Shown in pieces: positions 25,746 to 34,106 of a stretch of DNA of 43,708 bases. This DNA is from Bacilli bacterium (GTDB lineage: Bacteria > Bacillota_I > Bacilli_A > RFN20 > CAG-826). Location of the stretch: NCBI GenBank assembly GCA_016298185.1, contig JAEDDA010000007.1:1-43708 (forward strand), in the 5' to 3' direction. Under the pieces are notes generated by a model. That model saw only the letters and a list, made by a program, of their open reading frames with translations. It was not told the origin of the DNA and did not search any database. Both the position numbers and the translations under genes were made by a program. Within the stretch, counting starts at the first letter, position 1, and the number at the start of each line of letters is the position of its first letter.

Positions 25746-27281
25746 CTATTCAGCCTCCTCTTTCTTTTCAAATGGGTTATTCTTTAAGAAATCTTGATAT
25801 TCCCTAATTGGTAATGGTTTTGAATAATAGAATCCTTGAATTGTGTCGCATTTGGCTTTCTTTAAGATTTCCACTTGTTCAACCTTATCAACGCCTTCAG
25901 CGATAACTTCCATATTGTTTGTCTTACATAAAGCGATTAAGAATTTGACGATTTCTCTGCTCTTTGCATCAGTAATCAAACCATCAATGAACGATTTATC
26001 AATCTTGACTGCGTCAAATTCCATACGATTTAAATTACCTAAGTTAGAGAAGCCTAAACCAAAGTCATCCATTAAAATACGGAAACCATTTTCTTTGAGT
26101 TTCTTTAAGATGGATGTGGTCATAAATGGATTTGCTTGTGCGGTTGTTTCAGTAACTTCAATTTGAATTAATGAAGTAGAAACACCAGTTTTTTTAATAA
26201 TTTTAGAAATATTATCAAAGAAGTCTGGGGAATAGAATTCATACATAGAGAAATTGACAGATACAGGTAGCATTCTGTCACCTTTTCTACGAATGGAGGC
26301 TAAGTCTTCACAAACACGTTTGAAGACAAACATGTCAATTTCATGAATTAAACCACTGATTTCCGCACGATCTATGAATCTCGCAGGAGATAATAAACCA
26401 TATCTAGGTGAATTCCATCTCACTAAAGCTTCGCAACCAATGAATCTCTTCGTGGCTAAATGGAATTTTGGTTGATAATAAACTACTAATTCATTGTTTT
26501 GAATCGCTTCTCTTAATTCTTCTACTTCACTTAAAGAAGCGTCTTTTCTTAAATCATCAGAATAAAATGTTTCGTTTTCAAAGTGTTTTTCAGAATAATC
26601 TCTTGCGGTTAAAGCGTTATCTAAAATTTCAAATAAAGATAAGTCTTCTTTAACTTCCGCAACACCGAAATATGGTAATACATAAACTTTTAAATCGTTT
26701 CTTGCAACAATGGCATAGATTTCTTTTTGAATTGTTTGAATAACTTCTTGAACTTGATTAATCGGTAAATATGCATAAATAACAAATTGACCATGATAAT
26801 AGCAAAATGCAAAATCATTTGGATTATAACCTTTATTATGAGTTAGGAATTCATTTAAATAGTCAGAAATAAAACCATTTAATTGTGTAATAGCACCATT
26901 TCTATAAAGGTTTCTCATCACTGTTCTTTTAGAAGCGGTAAATGCGATGATATATGTGCCAGGCTTTTTATGAATTTTCATTAATCTATGAATTCTCTTT
27001 TCAAACAAAGAATAGTTATAGAATAAAGATTCACGAGAAAGGTTATATCTATTTTCGATATATAAAGAACGCATTTGTTCTTTGAAAGAAATAAGTTTAT
27101 TCAAACTAGCAAAAGCAATCGCAGCATAGCCACATGTGATAATTGCAGTGATTAGAGTAAAGAAAGCATAATCCTTAATGAAAGGAATGAATTGAAATGC
27201 GACAATACTTGCTAAACCGAGCACAGTAAAAATAAGGAATATAATCGCTAACGCTCTTGTTGTTCTAATTTGCTTATTCAC
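25746..27281 (-). CDS. Membrane-anchored c-di-GMP phosphodiesterase (degenerate GGDEF + EAL)
   Basis: The 511-aa protein has two N-terminal transmembrane helices (about 10-60), a degenerate GGDEF-like domain (about 105-245, YYHGQF in place of GGDEF) and a complete EAL domain (about 255-505). Catalytic and metal residues are present: E284 in CEALVRW, N343, E375, D405/D406 in MDDFGLG, K429 in KIDKSF, E462 in AEGVD and Q482. It should hydrolyse c-di-GMP to pGpG. The start is GTG at 27281 behind AAAGGAG. Since the operon has a c-di-GMP riboswitch, this gene could give negative feedback if the switch is ON-type. Confidence 0.9.
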   Translation of the reverse strand: MNKQIRTTRALAIIFLIFTVLGLASIVAFQFIPFIKDYAFFTLITAIITCGYAAIAFASLNKLISFKEQMRSLYIENRYNLSRESLFYNYSLFEKRIHRLMKIHKKPGTYIIAFTASKRTVMRNLYRNGAITQLNGFISDYLNEFLTHNKGYNPNDFAFCYYHGQFVIYAYLPINQVQEVIQTIQKEIYAIVARNDLKVYVLPYFGVAEVKEDLSLFEILDNALTARDYSEKHFENETFYSDDLRKDASLSEVEELREAIQNNELVVYYQPKFHLATKRFIGCEALVRWNSPRYGLLSPARFIDRAEISGLIHEIDMFVFKRVCEDLASIRRKGDRMLPVSVNFSMYEFYSPDFFDNISKIIKKTGVSTSLIQIEVTETTAQANPFMTTSILKKLKENGFRILMDDFGLGFSNLGNLNRMEFDAVKIDKSFIDGLITDAKSREIVKFLIALCKTNNMEVIAEGVDKVEQVEILKKAKCDTIQGFYYSKPLPIREYQDFLKNNPFEKKEEAE

Positions 27282-27297
27282 TTTTTCTTCTCCTTTC

Positions 27298-28086
27298 CTA
27301 TTTCTTTTTGCCTAACATCTCATCAAGCATTTGCTTTTTGAGTTTTTCTTTTTCTTTTTCACTTAATCCCGCAAGTGGATCTTTTGGCTTATCACTTGCT
27401 TCACCGACGACTTCGCCTCCAGCACCAGCAGGAACTTCGTCATCATCTTTTACGGCTTTGAATATGTCTAACACGCTAGTGATAATAAGATACATACATG
27501 GGACTAGTAAGAATATTAGTAAGCCCCATATAGATGTAGCGAATGTCATAAAATGACTTTTTCTAGTAACTCTTCCAATAATCGCATCTTCGTGGAAGGT
27601 TTGCGTTTGGGTGGTACAGTCACCATATGTACCGTCAGATAATTTGCAGAATTCACTTCTTTTATTGATACCATGTGCCACGAATGTGTAATGGAATCCA
27701 TATTCTGATCCCGCTTCGAATTGAACTTCCTCATAATATGTAACAGAGATTAATCTATGTGTCATAGATCTCTTAGTTCCATAGACATCCCAGTAGAATG
27801 ATAAGTCCACATCTTGGTGTTTTTCATTCACTCTCCTATAGATGTCTTGAGGGTTGGCCTTTTCGATAACGATGATATCGTTAACTTTATAGACCGGTGA
27901 CATTGAGTCGGTAAGAACCTTTTGATATTGAGGGCCAAACACATTTTGGTTCTTACTTGTTCTATTTATAATTTGGATAATAACAATACCAACAAGAAGT
28001 GCCGCAAAGATACCAGTAAGAGTCCATTCAATAATCTTTCTGGCTTTATTTTTTGGTTTCTTTTCTTTTTTGCCTTTTCCAAACAT
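27298..28086 (-). CDS. sipW: SipW-type (Ser/His) signal peptidase I
   Basis: The 262-aa protein has an N-terminal basic stretch, a transmembrane helix (about 20-40), the catalytic-Ser motif LTDSMSPVYKVND (Ser61) and SMTHRLISV (His110). A second transmembrane helix lies near 180-205, followed by a charged cytoplasmic tail. His instead of the usual bacterial Lys defines the archaeal/ER-like SipW group, which processes TasA and TapA in Bacillus subtilis. Its place among genes for AWY-leader secreted proteins fits this role well. The C-terminal 60 residues (AGLSEKEKEKLKKQM...) are an unusual extension. Gaps of 16 and 8 bp to its neighbours place it in the operon. Confidence 0.88.
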   Translation of the reverse strand: MFGKGKKEKKPKNKARKIIEWTLTGIFAALLVGIVIIQIINRTSKNQNVFGPQYQKVLTDSMSPVYKVNDIIVIEKANPQDIYRRVNEKHQDVDLSFYWDVYGTKRSMTHRLISVTYYEEVQFEAGSEYGFHYTFVAHGINKRSEFCKLSDGTYGDCTTQTQTFHEDAIIGRVTRKSHFMTFATSIWGLLIFLLVPCMYLIITSVLDIFKAVKDDDEVPAGAGGEVVGEASDKPKDPLAGLSEKEKEKLKKQMLDEMLGKKK

Positions 28087-28094
28087 AAATCAAA

Positions 28095-30308
28095 CTATCT
28101 TCTTTTAAATTTTTTGCCAGTTCTTGAATTATTTTTATTCAATATTTTTGCTCGTCTTTCTTTTCTTTCCACTATTTTTGCAGCTTTTTTAAATTTTCTA
28201 TCAGCTTTCTTTGGTTGAACCATTGGCTTTAGTTCTTCCACAACTGGTTGAGGTTGTTCTTCAGAACGTGGTTTTGGTTTTCTACCTGCACCAGGTCTAG
28301 CACCACCTCTTTGTTTTTTAATAACAGGTTCATCGGATTTTGGTTTTGGTTTACGACCAGCACCTTGTCTTGCACCACCCCATTGTCCTTTGACTGGACG
28401 TTCACTTAATGGTTTTGGTTTTCTACCTGCACCTGGACGTGCACCACCACGTTGCTTATGAACAATGATTGGTTCTGGTTCAGAGACTTCTTCCACTTGT
28501 GGAACATCTCTATTTTTGGGTTTTCTTCCTGCTCCTGGACGCCATCCACCTCTTTGCTTCTTAACAGGTTGTTCTTCTTGAACTGGAGTTTCTTCCACGA
28601 CTGGTTCTTGAACTTCTTCGCTTGGTTTAGACTCTTCAGCGGGTTGTTCAACGACTTTTCTTGGTCTTCCTGCACCTGGACGTGCACCTCCGCGTTTCTT
28701 CTTAATAGGTTCTTGGGGTTGCTCAGGTTCTGGTTCAGATTGAACTTCTTCTTCAACAAGTTCAGATTCAACGATAGGTTCTTCTTGAACTGGTTCCTCT
28801 GATTGAGGTTGTTCTTCAACAGGAACTTGTTCAGGAGTCTCTTCCGCTGTTTGAGTAATTGGATGTCCTTCATCCTCTTCAGGTTGAACTACTGGTTTTT
28901 CTAATGGAGAATCTTCAATGAGTTCTTGAATATGACCTTCAGTTGAAATAGCGTCGTTGATTCTACTTTCATCATCGTCGCCTCTAATACCGAGCATCTC
29001 ACGAATTGGTCTAAGTCTTTCTTCTTGCTCTTCTAGAATTTGTTGTTCAGCAAGATCATTAATCATCTCCCAATCTTCTTGTTCTTTTTGGAGAAGTTTT
29101 TCTTGCTTCTTTTCATATTTCTTAAGTTCGTTTTCTTTGCGTTTTAATAAGGAATCAACTTGTGCGGTTTCTTCTCTTCTAAACTTGTTATCTGCGTATT
29201 CATCCTTCATATATTCTTGGTACGCTCTGGTTGGATGTGGATTCAAATCCTTAAGAGTGTCCATGTATTGACGATATTTTTCATCAACACGGATGAATTC
29301 CACAGGTGCATCAAAAGAAGCACCAGGATTATAAATCTCATCATCATATGTTTTAAGAATACGAGGACGGAAAATTTTTGGTTTAGATTCAACTTTAGGA
29401 GCATCTCTGCCCTTTAAGGCAAGGAAGTTCATCATTAAAACTTTATTAATATCTTTTAAATCTTCTTCTGTAAGTTTTGCATAATTCTCTTCAACCTTAA
29501 TTTCTACACCGGATTCGTTGTAACTATTAATGAATTGCCATAACTGATAGCAGTGTCTATATTTAGGGTTTTTACGAATAATGTTGGTTTGTAAAATTGG
29601 GTTTCTAACATCTCTTTCACGATGTAAGATTCTCATAAATTCGGAATTACCAAAGAATCTAAGATATCTTCTAATATCGTTAATTCTTCTAATCATTTCC
29701 TTTAACTTTTCATCAGCTTCATCAAGCGCTGGTTTGGAATATCTAATCTTAGTTTCAATTTCGATTTCACTACCATTGATTTCGGTTTTGTTTTTGAAAT
29801 ACAAAAGTTCAACATCTTTTAATGTTGCTTGATGAATGATGTAGTCATATCTCTTCTCGACAAAAATGAATAATCTTCTTAATAATGTTGCGACAAATTT
29901 ATTCTCATAAATTGCAAAGAAGTCATCATTATAAACGTTAAGAATCTTACTTGGTGTAACATTACCATCCTCATCAATTGATTTAACAAATTGTGAGTGA
30001 CTGGCTAAGTGTTGAACGGATTCATGGGAAGTCTTTTTAACTTTTTCAACTTCCACGACTTCCGAGAGAGTTTGAATTGTTCTTTTAGGATTTGAAACGA
30101 TTTCGTTTAAATCCGGGATACAATCTTCAATCTCCTTAATCCAAGTCATATCCATGGCAGAAGACTCAAATCTATCAAATCTAAGGTAAGAATTTTGTCC
30201 GTTCGAAAGAGCGGTATAAAGTTCTTTTGCATCATTAAGATCAAACAACTTAGTTGTCTGAGACATGAGTTTCTTTTGTAAAATTTGATATTTTGATAAT
30301 TTAGCCAT
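28095..30308 (-). CDS. McrC/DUF2357-like N-terminal protein with coiled coil and five GGARPGAGRKPK repeats
   Basis: The 737-aa protein is cytoplasmic by composition. Residues about 60-290 (NVYNDDFFAIYENKFVATLL, RRLFIFVEKRYDY) resemble the DUF2357/McrC-associated region that partners McrB-like ATPases. A charged coiled coil follows (about 375-440), then a Glu/Pro/Gln-rich acidic segment (about 445-640). Interleaved with this are five basic units of the form RGGARPGAGRKPK at about residues 536-553, 583-599, 616-633, 641-658 and 663-681, and a very basic C-terminus. I see no PD-(D/E)xK nuclease motif. It lies downstream of the McrB-like gene, 58 bp away. The repeats could bind DNA, RNA or anionic wall polymers. 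Function unknown. Confidence 0.75.
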   Translation of the reverse strand: MAKLSKYQILQKKLMSQTTKLFDLNDAKELYTALSNGQNSYLRFDRFESSAMDMTWIKEIEDCIPDLNEIVSNPKRTIQTLSEVVEVEKVKKTSHESVQHLASHSQFVKSIDEDGNVTPSKILNVYNDDFFAIYENKFVATLLRRLFIFVEKRYDYIIHQATLKDVELLYFKNKTEINGSEIEIETKIRYSKPALDEADEKLKEMIRRINDIRRYLRFFGNSEFMRILHRERDVRNPILQTNIIRKNPKYRHCYQLWQFINSYNESGVEIKVEENYAKLTEEDLKDINKVLMMNFLALKGRDAPKVESKPKIFRPRILKTYDDEIYNPGASFDAPVEFIRVDEKYRQYMDTLKDLNPHPTRAYQEYMKDEYADNKFRREETAQVDSLLKRKENELKKYEKKQEKLLQKEQEDWEMINDLAEQQILEEQEERLRPIREMLGIRGDDDESRINDAISTEGHIQELIEDSPLEKPVVQPEEDEGHPITQTAEETPEQVPVEEQPQSEEPVQEEPIVESELVEEEVQSEPEPEQPQEPIKKKRGGARPGAGRPRKVVEQPAEESKPSEEVQEPVVEETPVQEEQPVKKQRGGWRPGAGRKPKNRDVPQVEEVSEPEPIIVHKQRGGARPGAGRKPKPLSERPVKGQWGGARQGAGRKPKPKSDEPVIKKQRGGARPGAGRKPKPRSEEQPQPVVEELKPMVQPKKADRKFKKAAKIVERKERRAKILNKNNSRTGKKFKRR
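28265..28700 (-). repeat. Five-copy coding repeat for RGGARPGAGRKPK units
   Basis: Five near-identical units of about 40-50 bp within the gene at 28095-30308, centred near 28290, 28360, 28435, 28535 and 28675 and spaced irregularly by acidic spacers. Variants include GGWRPGAGRKPK and GGARQGAGRKPK. The nucleotide similarity is high enough for slippage or recombination to change copy number. Confidence 0.8.
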
Positions 30309-30340
30309 AGTAATAATTTAGTGTAAGGAAAAAGGAAAGA

Positions 30341-30361
30341 TTAATAAGATATCATCTTATT
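30341..30361. other. Intergenic inverted repeat within the minus operon
   Basis: TAATAAGAT-GAT-ATCTTATTA sits in the 58-bp gap between the McrB-like gene and its partner. On the minus strand it is followed by a C-interrupted U-rich stretch, not a clean U tract. It may be a weak attenuator or an mRNA processing or stability hairpin. Confidence 0.45.
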
Positions 30362-30366
30362 AGTAA

Positions 30367-31914
30367 TTAGTTCATTCTAATCATACGATCGATAAAGGAA
30401 CGGGCCATTGGGAATGTATTTGTGCCGAATAATTTATCAAGCATTTGATTTAATTCTTTTAATTCTTGTTTTAAGAAGCCGATATTTAATGATTCGAACT
30501 TCTTCAAGATTTTATTAGTAAAGATGAAGTCGATACCATCAAGTTCAGTACCACCACAGGCAACGAAGCATGGAACGAATTGTTTTAATTGTTTCAAAAT
30601 ACGGTTACCGAAAGCTAATCTGAACTTTTTAATAACGAAATCATCTAAAAGTGCGAAGTTTTCAAGTGTTTTTTCACTAACTGGGAATTTCTCTAAAGCT
30701 TCATCAAATAAGTGTTGAAGTTGTTCATAAGGAATTTCCATAGGTCCTTGGAATGGAGCTTCAAAGGCAATACCTTTGTTATCAAAGAACAAACAGATAG
30801 CACGGTCATAGACCTTATCGGAAATTGTGAATGTACTATCATCGTTGTTCGCTGTTCCAAAGAAGAACACGTTTTGTGGAACTTTAATTTTGCCATTCTT
30901 GAATAATTTTGGGTCATGAGGATCACGAGAACCGATTAATTCAATGTTCCACTCATTTGGGTTTGGCATTTCCAAAATGGATAAGAACTCAGCAAAGTAA
31001 TATTCGACACGAGCTAAGTTCATTTCGTCAAGGACGATAATATTTGTGTCTTTTCTATAAATAGATGTATAAAGGGCTCTTAAGAATTCTGATTCATTGA
31101 ATTTTTTAGTAAATTCATTGTAGTAACCTAAGAGTTCGCTTCTATCCTTCCAGTTAGGTTGGACAGAACAGATATTGGCATCGTTTTTGAGGAATTTACC
31201 TAAAGCATAAGGCATGGAGGTTTTACCTGTACCGGAAATACCTTCAAGGATGACAATCTTAGCCGCACCGATACCGGCAATAACATGACGGATGGTGTCG
31301 ATTGTGTAATATAAGCCCATTTGGCTTGCTGCGAAGTTTCTAAAGTTTTCGCAAACTTGAGCAAGAGTAAGATCTGGGACTTCAGGAAGTGACATATCTT
31401 TTCCGTTATATTCATTATCAACGTGTGATAATTTTGGGAAACGAGATTGAATCTCATCGATAGTTTGTTCTTCTTCAGATGCTTCACCTTCAGGAGGACG
31501 TTTTCCATCAATACCTAAAGATTTCATCTTTAATTCAAGAATCTTATCTCTTTCTTTCATCATGTCGTATAACTCATAATTGAGTCTTTCAACTTGCTTT
31601 CTTAAAGCATCTTTATCAAATTCGGTTCTGGCAAATTTGATGTATTTACGAATTAAGAGGAATAATCCATAACCAATACCGCCGATTAAACCAATAAAGA
31701 TTAATGCGAATAAGACAAAGAAAATCCATCCTAAAGGACCGAATTCAGGCGAATATGCCTTCAAATAGTCATTATAAAGTTTGAAGTTGTATCCAATATT
31801 TGGCCATCCAGATGAACCACCCCATGGACACACTATCGCATGATAGAAAAATGCACCAAAATCCCTAAAGAATTGAATAAGCAATTTTCCTAAGTAATTA
31901 AAATATACAGACAT
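30367..31914 (-). CDS. Membrane-anchored McrB-like AAA+ ATPase
   Basis: The 515-aa protein has a transmembrane helix at about 60-92 (GPLGWIFFVLFALIFIGLIG), a coiled coil (about 98-130) and an AAA+ domain (about 185-420). Walker A GISGTGKT (225-232), NWKDRSELLGYY (254-265) and Walker B IIVLDEMNLARVEYYFAEFL (292-311) are strongly McrB/MoxR-like. McrB normally uses GTP for DNA restriction, but here there is no DNA-recognition domain, a membrane anchor is present, and the neighbours are secreted fibre-type proteins and a signal peptidase. A role in energising assembly or export at the membrane is more likely. The ribosome binding site TAGGAGG overlaps the stop of the preceding gene. Confidence 0.85.
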   Translation of the reverse strand: MSVYFNYLGKLLIQFFRDFGAFFYHAIVCPWGGSSGWPNIGYNFKLYNDYLKAYSPEFGPLGWIFFVLFALIFIGLIGGIGYGLFLLIRKYIKFARTEFDKDALRKQVERLNYELYDMMKERDKILELKMKSLGIDGKRPPEGEASEEEQTIDEIQSRFPKLSHVDNEYNGKDMSLPEVPDLTLAQVCENFRNFAASQMGLYYTIDTIRHVIAGIGAAKIVILEGISGTGKTSMPYALGKFLKNDANICSVQPNWKDRSELLGYYNEFTKKFNESEFLRALYTSIYRKDTNIIVLDEMNLARVEYYFAEFLSILEMPNPNEWNIELIGSRDPHDPKLFKNGKIKVPQNVFFFGTANNDDSTFTISDKVYDRAICLFFDNKGIAFEAPFQGPMEIPYEQLQHLFDEALEKFPVSEKTLENFALLDDFVIKKFRLAFGNRILKQLKQFVPCFVACGGTELDGIDFIFTNKILKKFESLNIGFLKQELKELNQMLDKLFGTNTFPMARSFIDRMIRMN

Positions 31915-31926
31915 AAAGCCTACCTC

Positions 31927-33006
31927 CTAATACATTGGTCTGGCAATCTTAAATAGAACATTCACATAAAATTGTGAATATCTAACGAAGTCCGTGTTTT
32001 CAATATCCCAACCTTCTTGATAGAAGGATAAAACAATTCTTTTGGAAATATCGGTTTTTAATGGGATAAGAATTTCTTCTTCGGCATCTTCAAGAGCTAT
32101 GGATCGCTCTTCTTCTAAAATCAAACCATTTGCAAATGAAGCTTCGAAATCAATTTTGCTAACACCTGCTTTGTTGCCTGAAGTGAAACAAGTTAATTCT
32201 TTCGTGCTCACTTCTTCATCGTTTTCTGTTGGGTCTTTATAGACCAAACATTCTTCAACTGTTTTTTCTTCATTACTACTATGTGATTGGCCATAAAGAA
32301 CTTCTTTCTTATCGCGAGAATAATCATAGAAGCCATCTTTATCGGTATCTAGTATACCACCCATATAAGTAATTTTGTCCTTAAATGGATCAACAATATA
32401 GTAGGCATAGTCAGGAAATTCTTCGCTTTCATCATCTGAATCATTTAAAACAAGTAATGAAATACGAAGTGATTTAACAACATTGTTGAGGTTAAACAAA
32501 ATCTCATCGTCTGTTAAACCAGGATATTTTTCACGCAATTCCTGAATTTGCGCGAGGTTTCCTTCCTCATCAAATTCGAAAACTGTTTTTTCGGTATCTA
32601 ATGTTAGATAAACATCAGAGTCACATTTGATAAAGATTTCTTGTGAGAAATAACCACTGGAAGCTCTATTGGCATCTTCCACACTATTAACGACATTTCT
32701 TGTGGAAGTACCAAAACTACCTTTAAATACTGGCACTGGTTCTTTCCTTTCAATCCAATCTTCGCAGAACATAGTACTTACCGCACGGAACTTACCCACG
32801 CTCATGAGTTCATCATCCGGTATGAAATCTTTAAAGTTTTCATTATCTGTAGAAATAGATAAGTGCTTATCATGTAAACCGATAATAATATTATTCACAG
32901 CTAAATACGAACTGCCGATATACCAAGCGACAGTCATAGAAACAGATGCCGCTAGCATAAGCGATAATCCAGCTATTCCCAATATTGCTAATCTTTTTTT
33001 ATTCAT
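31927..33006 (-). CDS. TasA-like secreted fibre-type protein 3 (AWY leader)
   Basis: The 359-aa protein starts MNKKRLAILGIAGLSLML and has a hydrophobic segment ending MTVAWYIGSS, the AWY leader shared with its neighbours, a likely SipW substrate. The mature part is acidic and beta-rich, with DTDKDGFYDYSRDKKEVLYG, a possible Ca-binding Asp cluster, in the middle. It ends with SFYQEGWDIENTDFVRYSQF, close to the ending of the next protein upstream (YFEGWDRHVV). No cell-wall anchor is visible. It starts 2 bp after the stop of the gene at 33009-34106 and precedes the McrB-like gene. Assignment to a TasA/camelysin-like group rests on the leader and the C-terminal EGWD pattern. Confidence 0.75.
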   Translation of the reverse strand: MNKKRLAILGIAGLSLMLAASVSMTVAWYIGSSYLAVNNIIIGLHDKHLSISTDNENFKDFIPDDELMSVGKFRAVSTMFCEDWIERKEPVPVFKGSFGTSTRNVVNSVEDANRASSGYFSQEIFIKCDSDVYLTLDTEKTVFEFDEEGNLAQIQELREKYPGLTDDEILFNLNNVVKSLRISLLVLNDSDDESEEFPDYAYYIVDPFKDKITYMGGILDTDKDGFYDYSRDKKEVLYGQSHSSNEEKTVEECLVYKDPTENDEEVSTKELTCFTSGNKAGVSKIDFEASFANGLILEEERSIALEDAEEEILIPLKTDISKRIVLSFYQEGWDIENTDFVRYSQFYVNVLFKIARPMY

Positions 33007-33008
33007 AA

Positions 33009-34106
33009 CTACATTTGCACTGCGAATGCTAAATCAAGATTGAAACCATGTCCTTGTTCTTTGTTTACAACATGTCTGTCCCATCCTTCAAAATAAAGGA
33101 ACATATCAAATCTTCCTAAATTATGATAAGCAGGATCTGTGAAAGTAATTGCTTTAGCCTTAGATGTGAATTTTTCTAAATCAGAATATACGACAGTCTT
33201 AGGTTTAATGGTTGATTCATTGATTGCCACAACCCCACGTTTGTGATTTGCGTTGAAGGTATCTAATTCAGCCCAACCTAAATCACCATCATTTTCAGTC
33301 TTTTCTGGATTATATTCAAATGTTTCTGTTTCACCATAAATAACTTCATATAAGTTATCTTCATCATAATCATAAAAACCATCAGCATTTAAATCCAAAA
33401 TACCGCCAACATCGTTAGAACCACTTTCTTCTGCTGTTGGATTAATAATGCAGCTTTCGTATCCGTTTCTATAGAAAAGACGAACTGATTTATAAAGTTC
33501 ATGTTCTGGATTTGCGGTTTCAACTTTGCAGTTGGATAAGAAAACATTATAACCAGGTAAATAATCACCAATGTTGTCAACATCTTCAAATCTGAATACG
33601 AAGTTAAGGTGTACATAATCTTCTTTCGAAGCAGTAAATTCAGAATCTTCTTTATCATAGTTAACTAGATATGTTGGATTGCGATACAAAGAAAATGAGT
33701 CAAAATCATCGCTCATATAATCAAAAGCACCAGAAGTAACAGGGAACATTTGAGTGGTTCCATAACCATTCTCGTGTAATACGTAGTTAATAGTTCTGGC
33801 TTCAATTCTTTCCTTACACCAATAGACGTATTTGCCTTCATCAGCCAAAGTATGATCATCTTCCGCTAAATCATAGACAAGAAATTCATCTAATCGAACG
33901 TCACTGACTAAACCGGCTTGAAGAGAACCCATATCACCGACTGTGGTTCCATGGTATTGCTTTTCCAAACCTGTGCGCGTCGCGTACGTATACCAAGCAA
34001 AAGTCCCGCAGACGATGGCTGCGAGAGAGATATTGAATAGTATCGCGAGGCTGAAAGTCAGCATGCGTGGTTTTATGGCATTGAATATTTTATGATTCGT
34101 GCGCAC
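33009..34106 (-). CDS. TasA-like secreted fibre-type protein 2 (AWY leader)
   Basis: The 365-aa protein has an N-terminal hydrophobic helix (about 14-40) ending GTFAWYTYAT. The mature part has LDLNADGFYDYDEDNLYEVIYGE, nearly the same Asp-rich GFYDY...VIYGE block as protein 3, and ends FDMFLYFEGWDRHVV...LDLAFAVQM. The two are clearly paralogues. It overlaps the upstream gene by 17 bp, so translation is probably coupled. Likely processed by the SipW-type peptidase of the same operon and assembled outside the cell. Function beyond that is inferred. Confidence 0.75.
   Translation of the reverse strand: MRTNHKIFNAIKPRMLTFSLAILFNISLAAIVCGTFAWYTYATRTGLEKQYHGTTVGDMGSLQAGLVSDVRLDEFLVYDLAEDDHTLADEGKYVYWCKERIEARTINYVLHENGYGTTQMFPVTSGAFDYMSDDFDSFSLYRNPTYLVNYDKEDSEFTASKEDYVHLNFVFRFEDVDNIGDYLPGYNVFLSNCKVETANPEHELYKSVRLFYRNGYESCIINPTAEESGSNDVGGILDLNADGFYDYDEDNLYEVIYGETETFEYNPEKTENDGDLGWAELDTFNANHKRGVVAINESTIKPKTVVYSDLEKFTSKAKAITFTDPAYHNLGRFDMFLYFEGWDRHVVNKEQGHGFNLDLAFAVQM

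Noticed and set aside
28406..28873. Long alternative frames on both strands opposite or within the GGARPGAGRKPK gene
   Set aside because: They are by-products of the repetitive, compositionally biased coding sequence, have no ribosome binding sites and give low-complexity Asn/Lys/Leu or Phe/Trp-rich peptides.
28095..31914. A classical McrBC restriction system
   Set aside because: No nuclease motif and no methyl-cytosine recognition domain is visible, the ATPase is membrane-anchored and the neighbours are secretion genes. Kept as McrB-like only.
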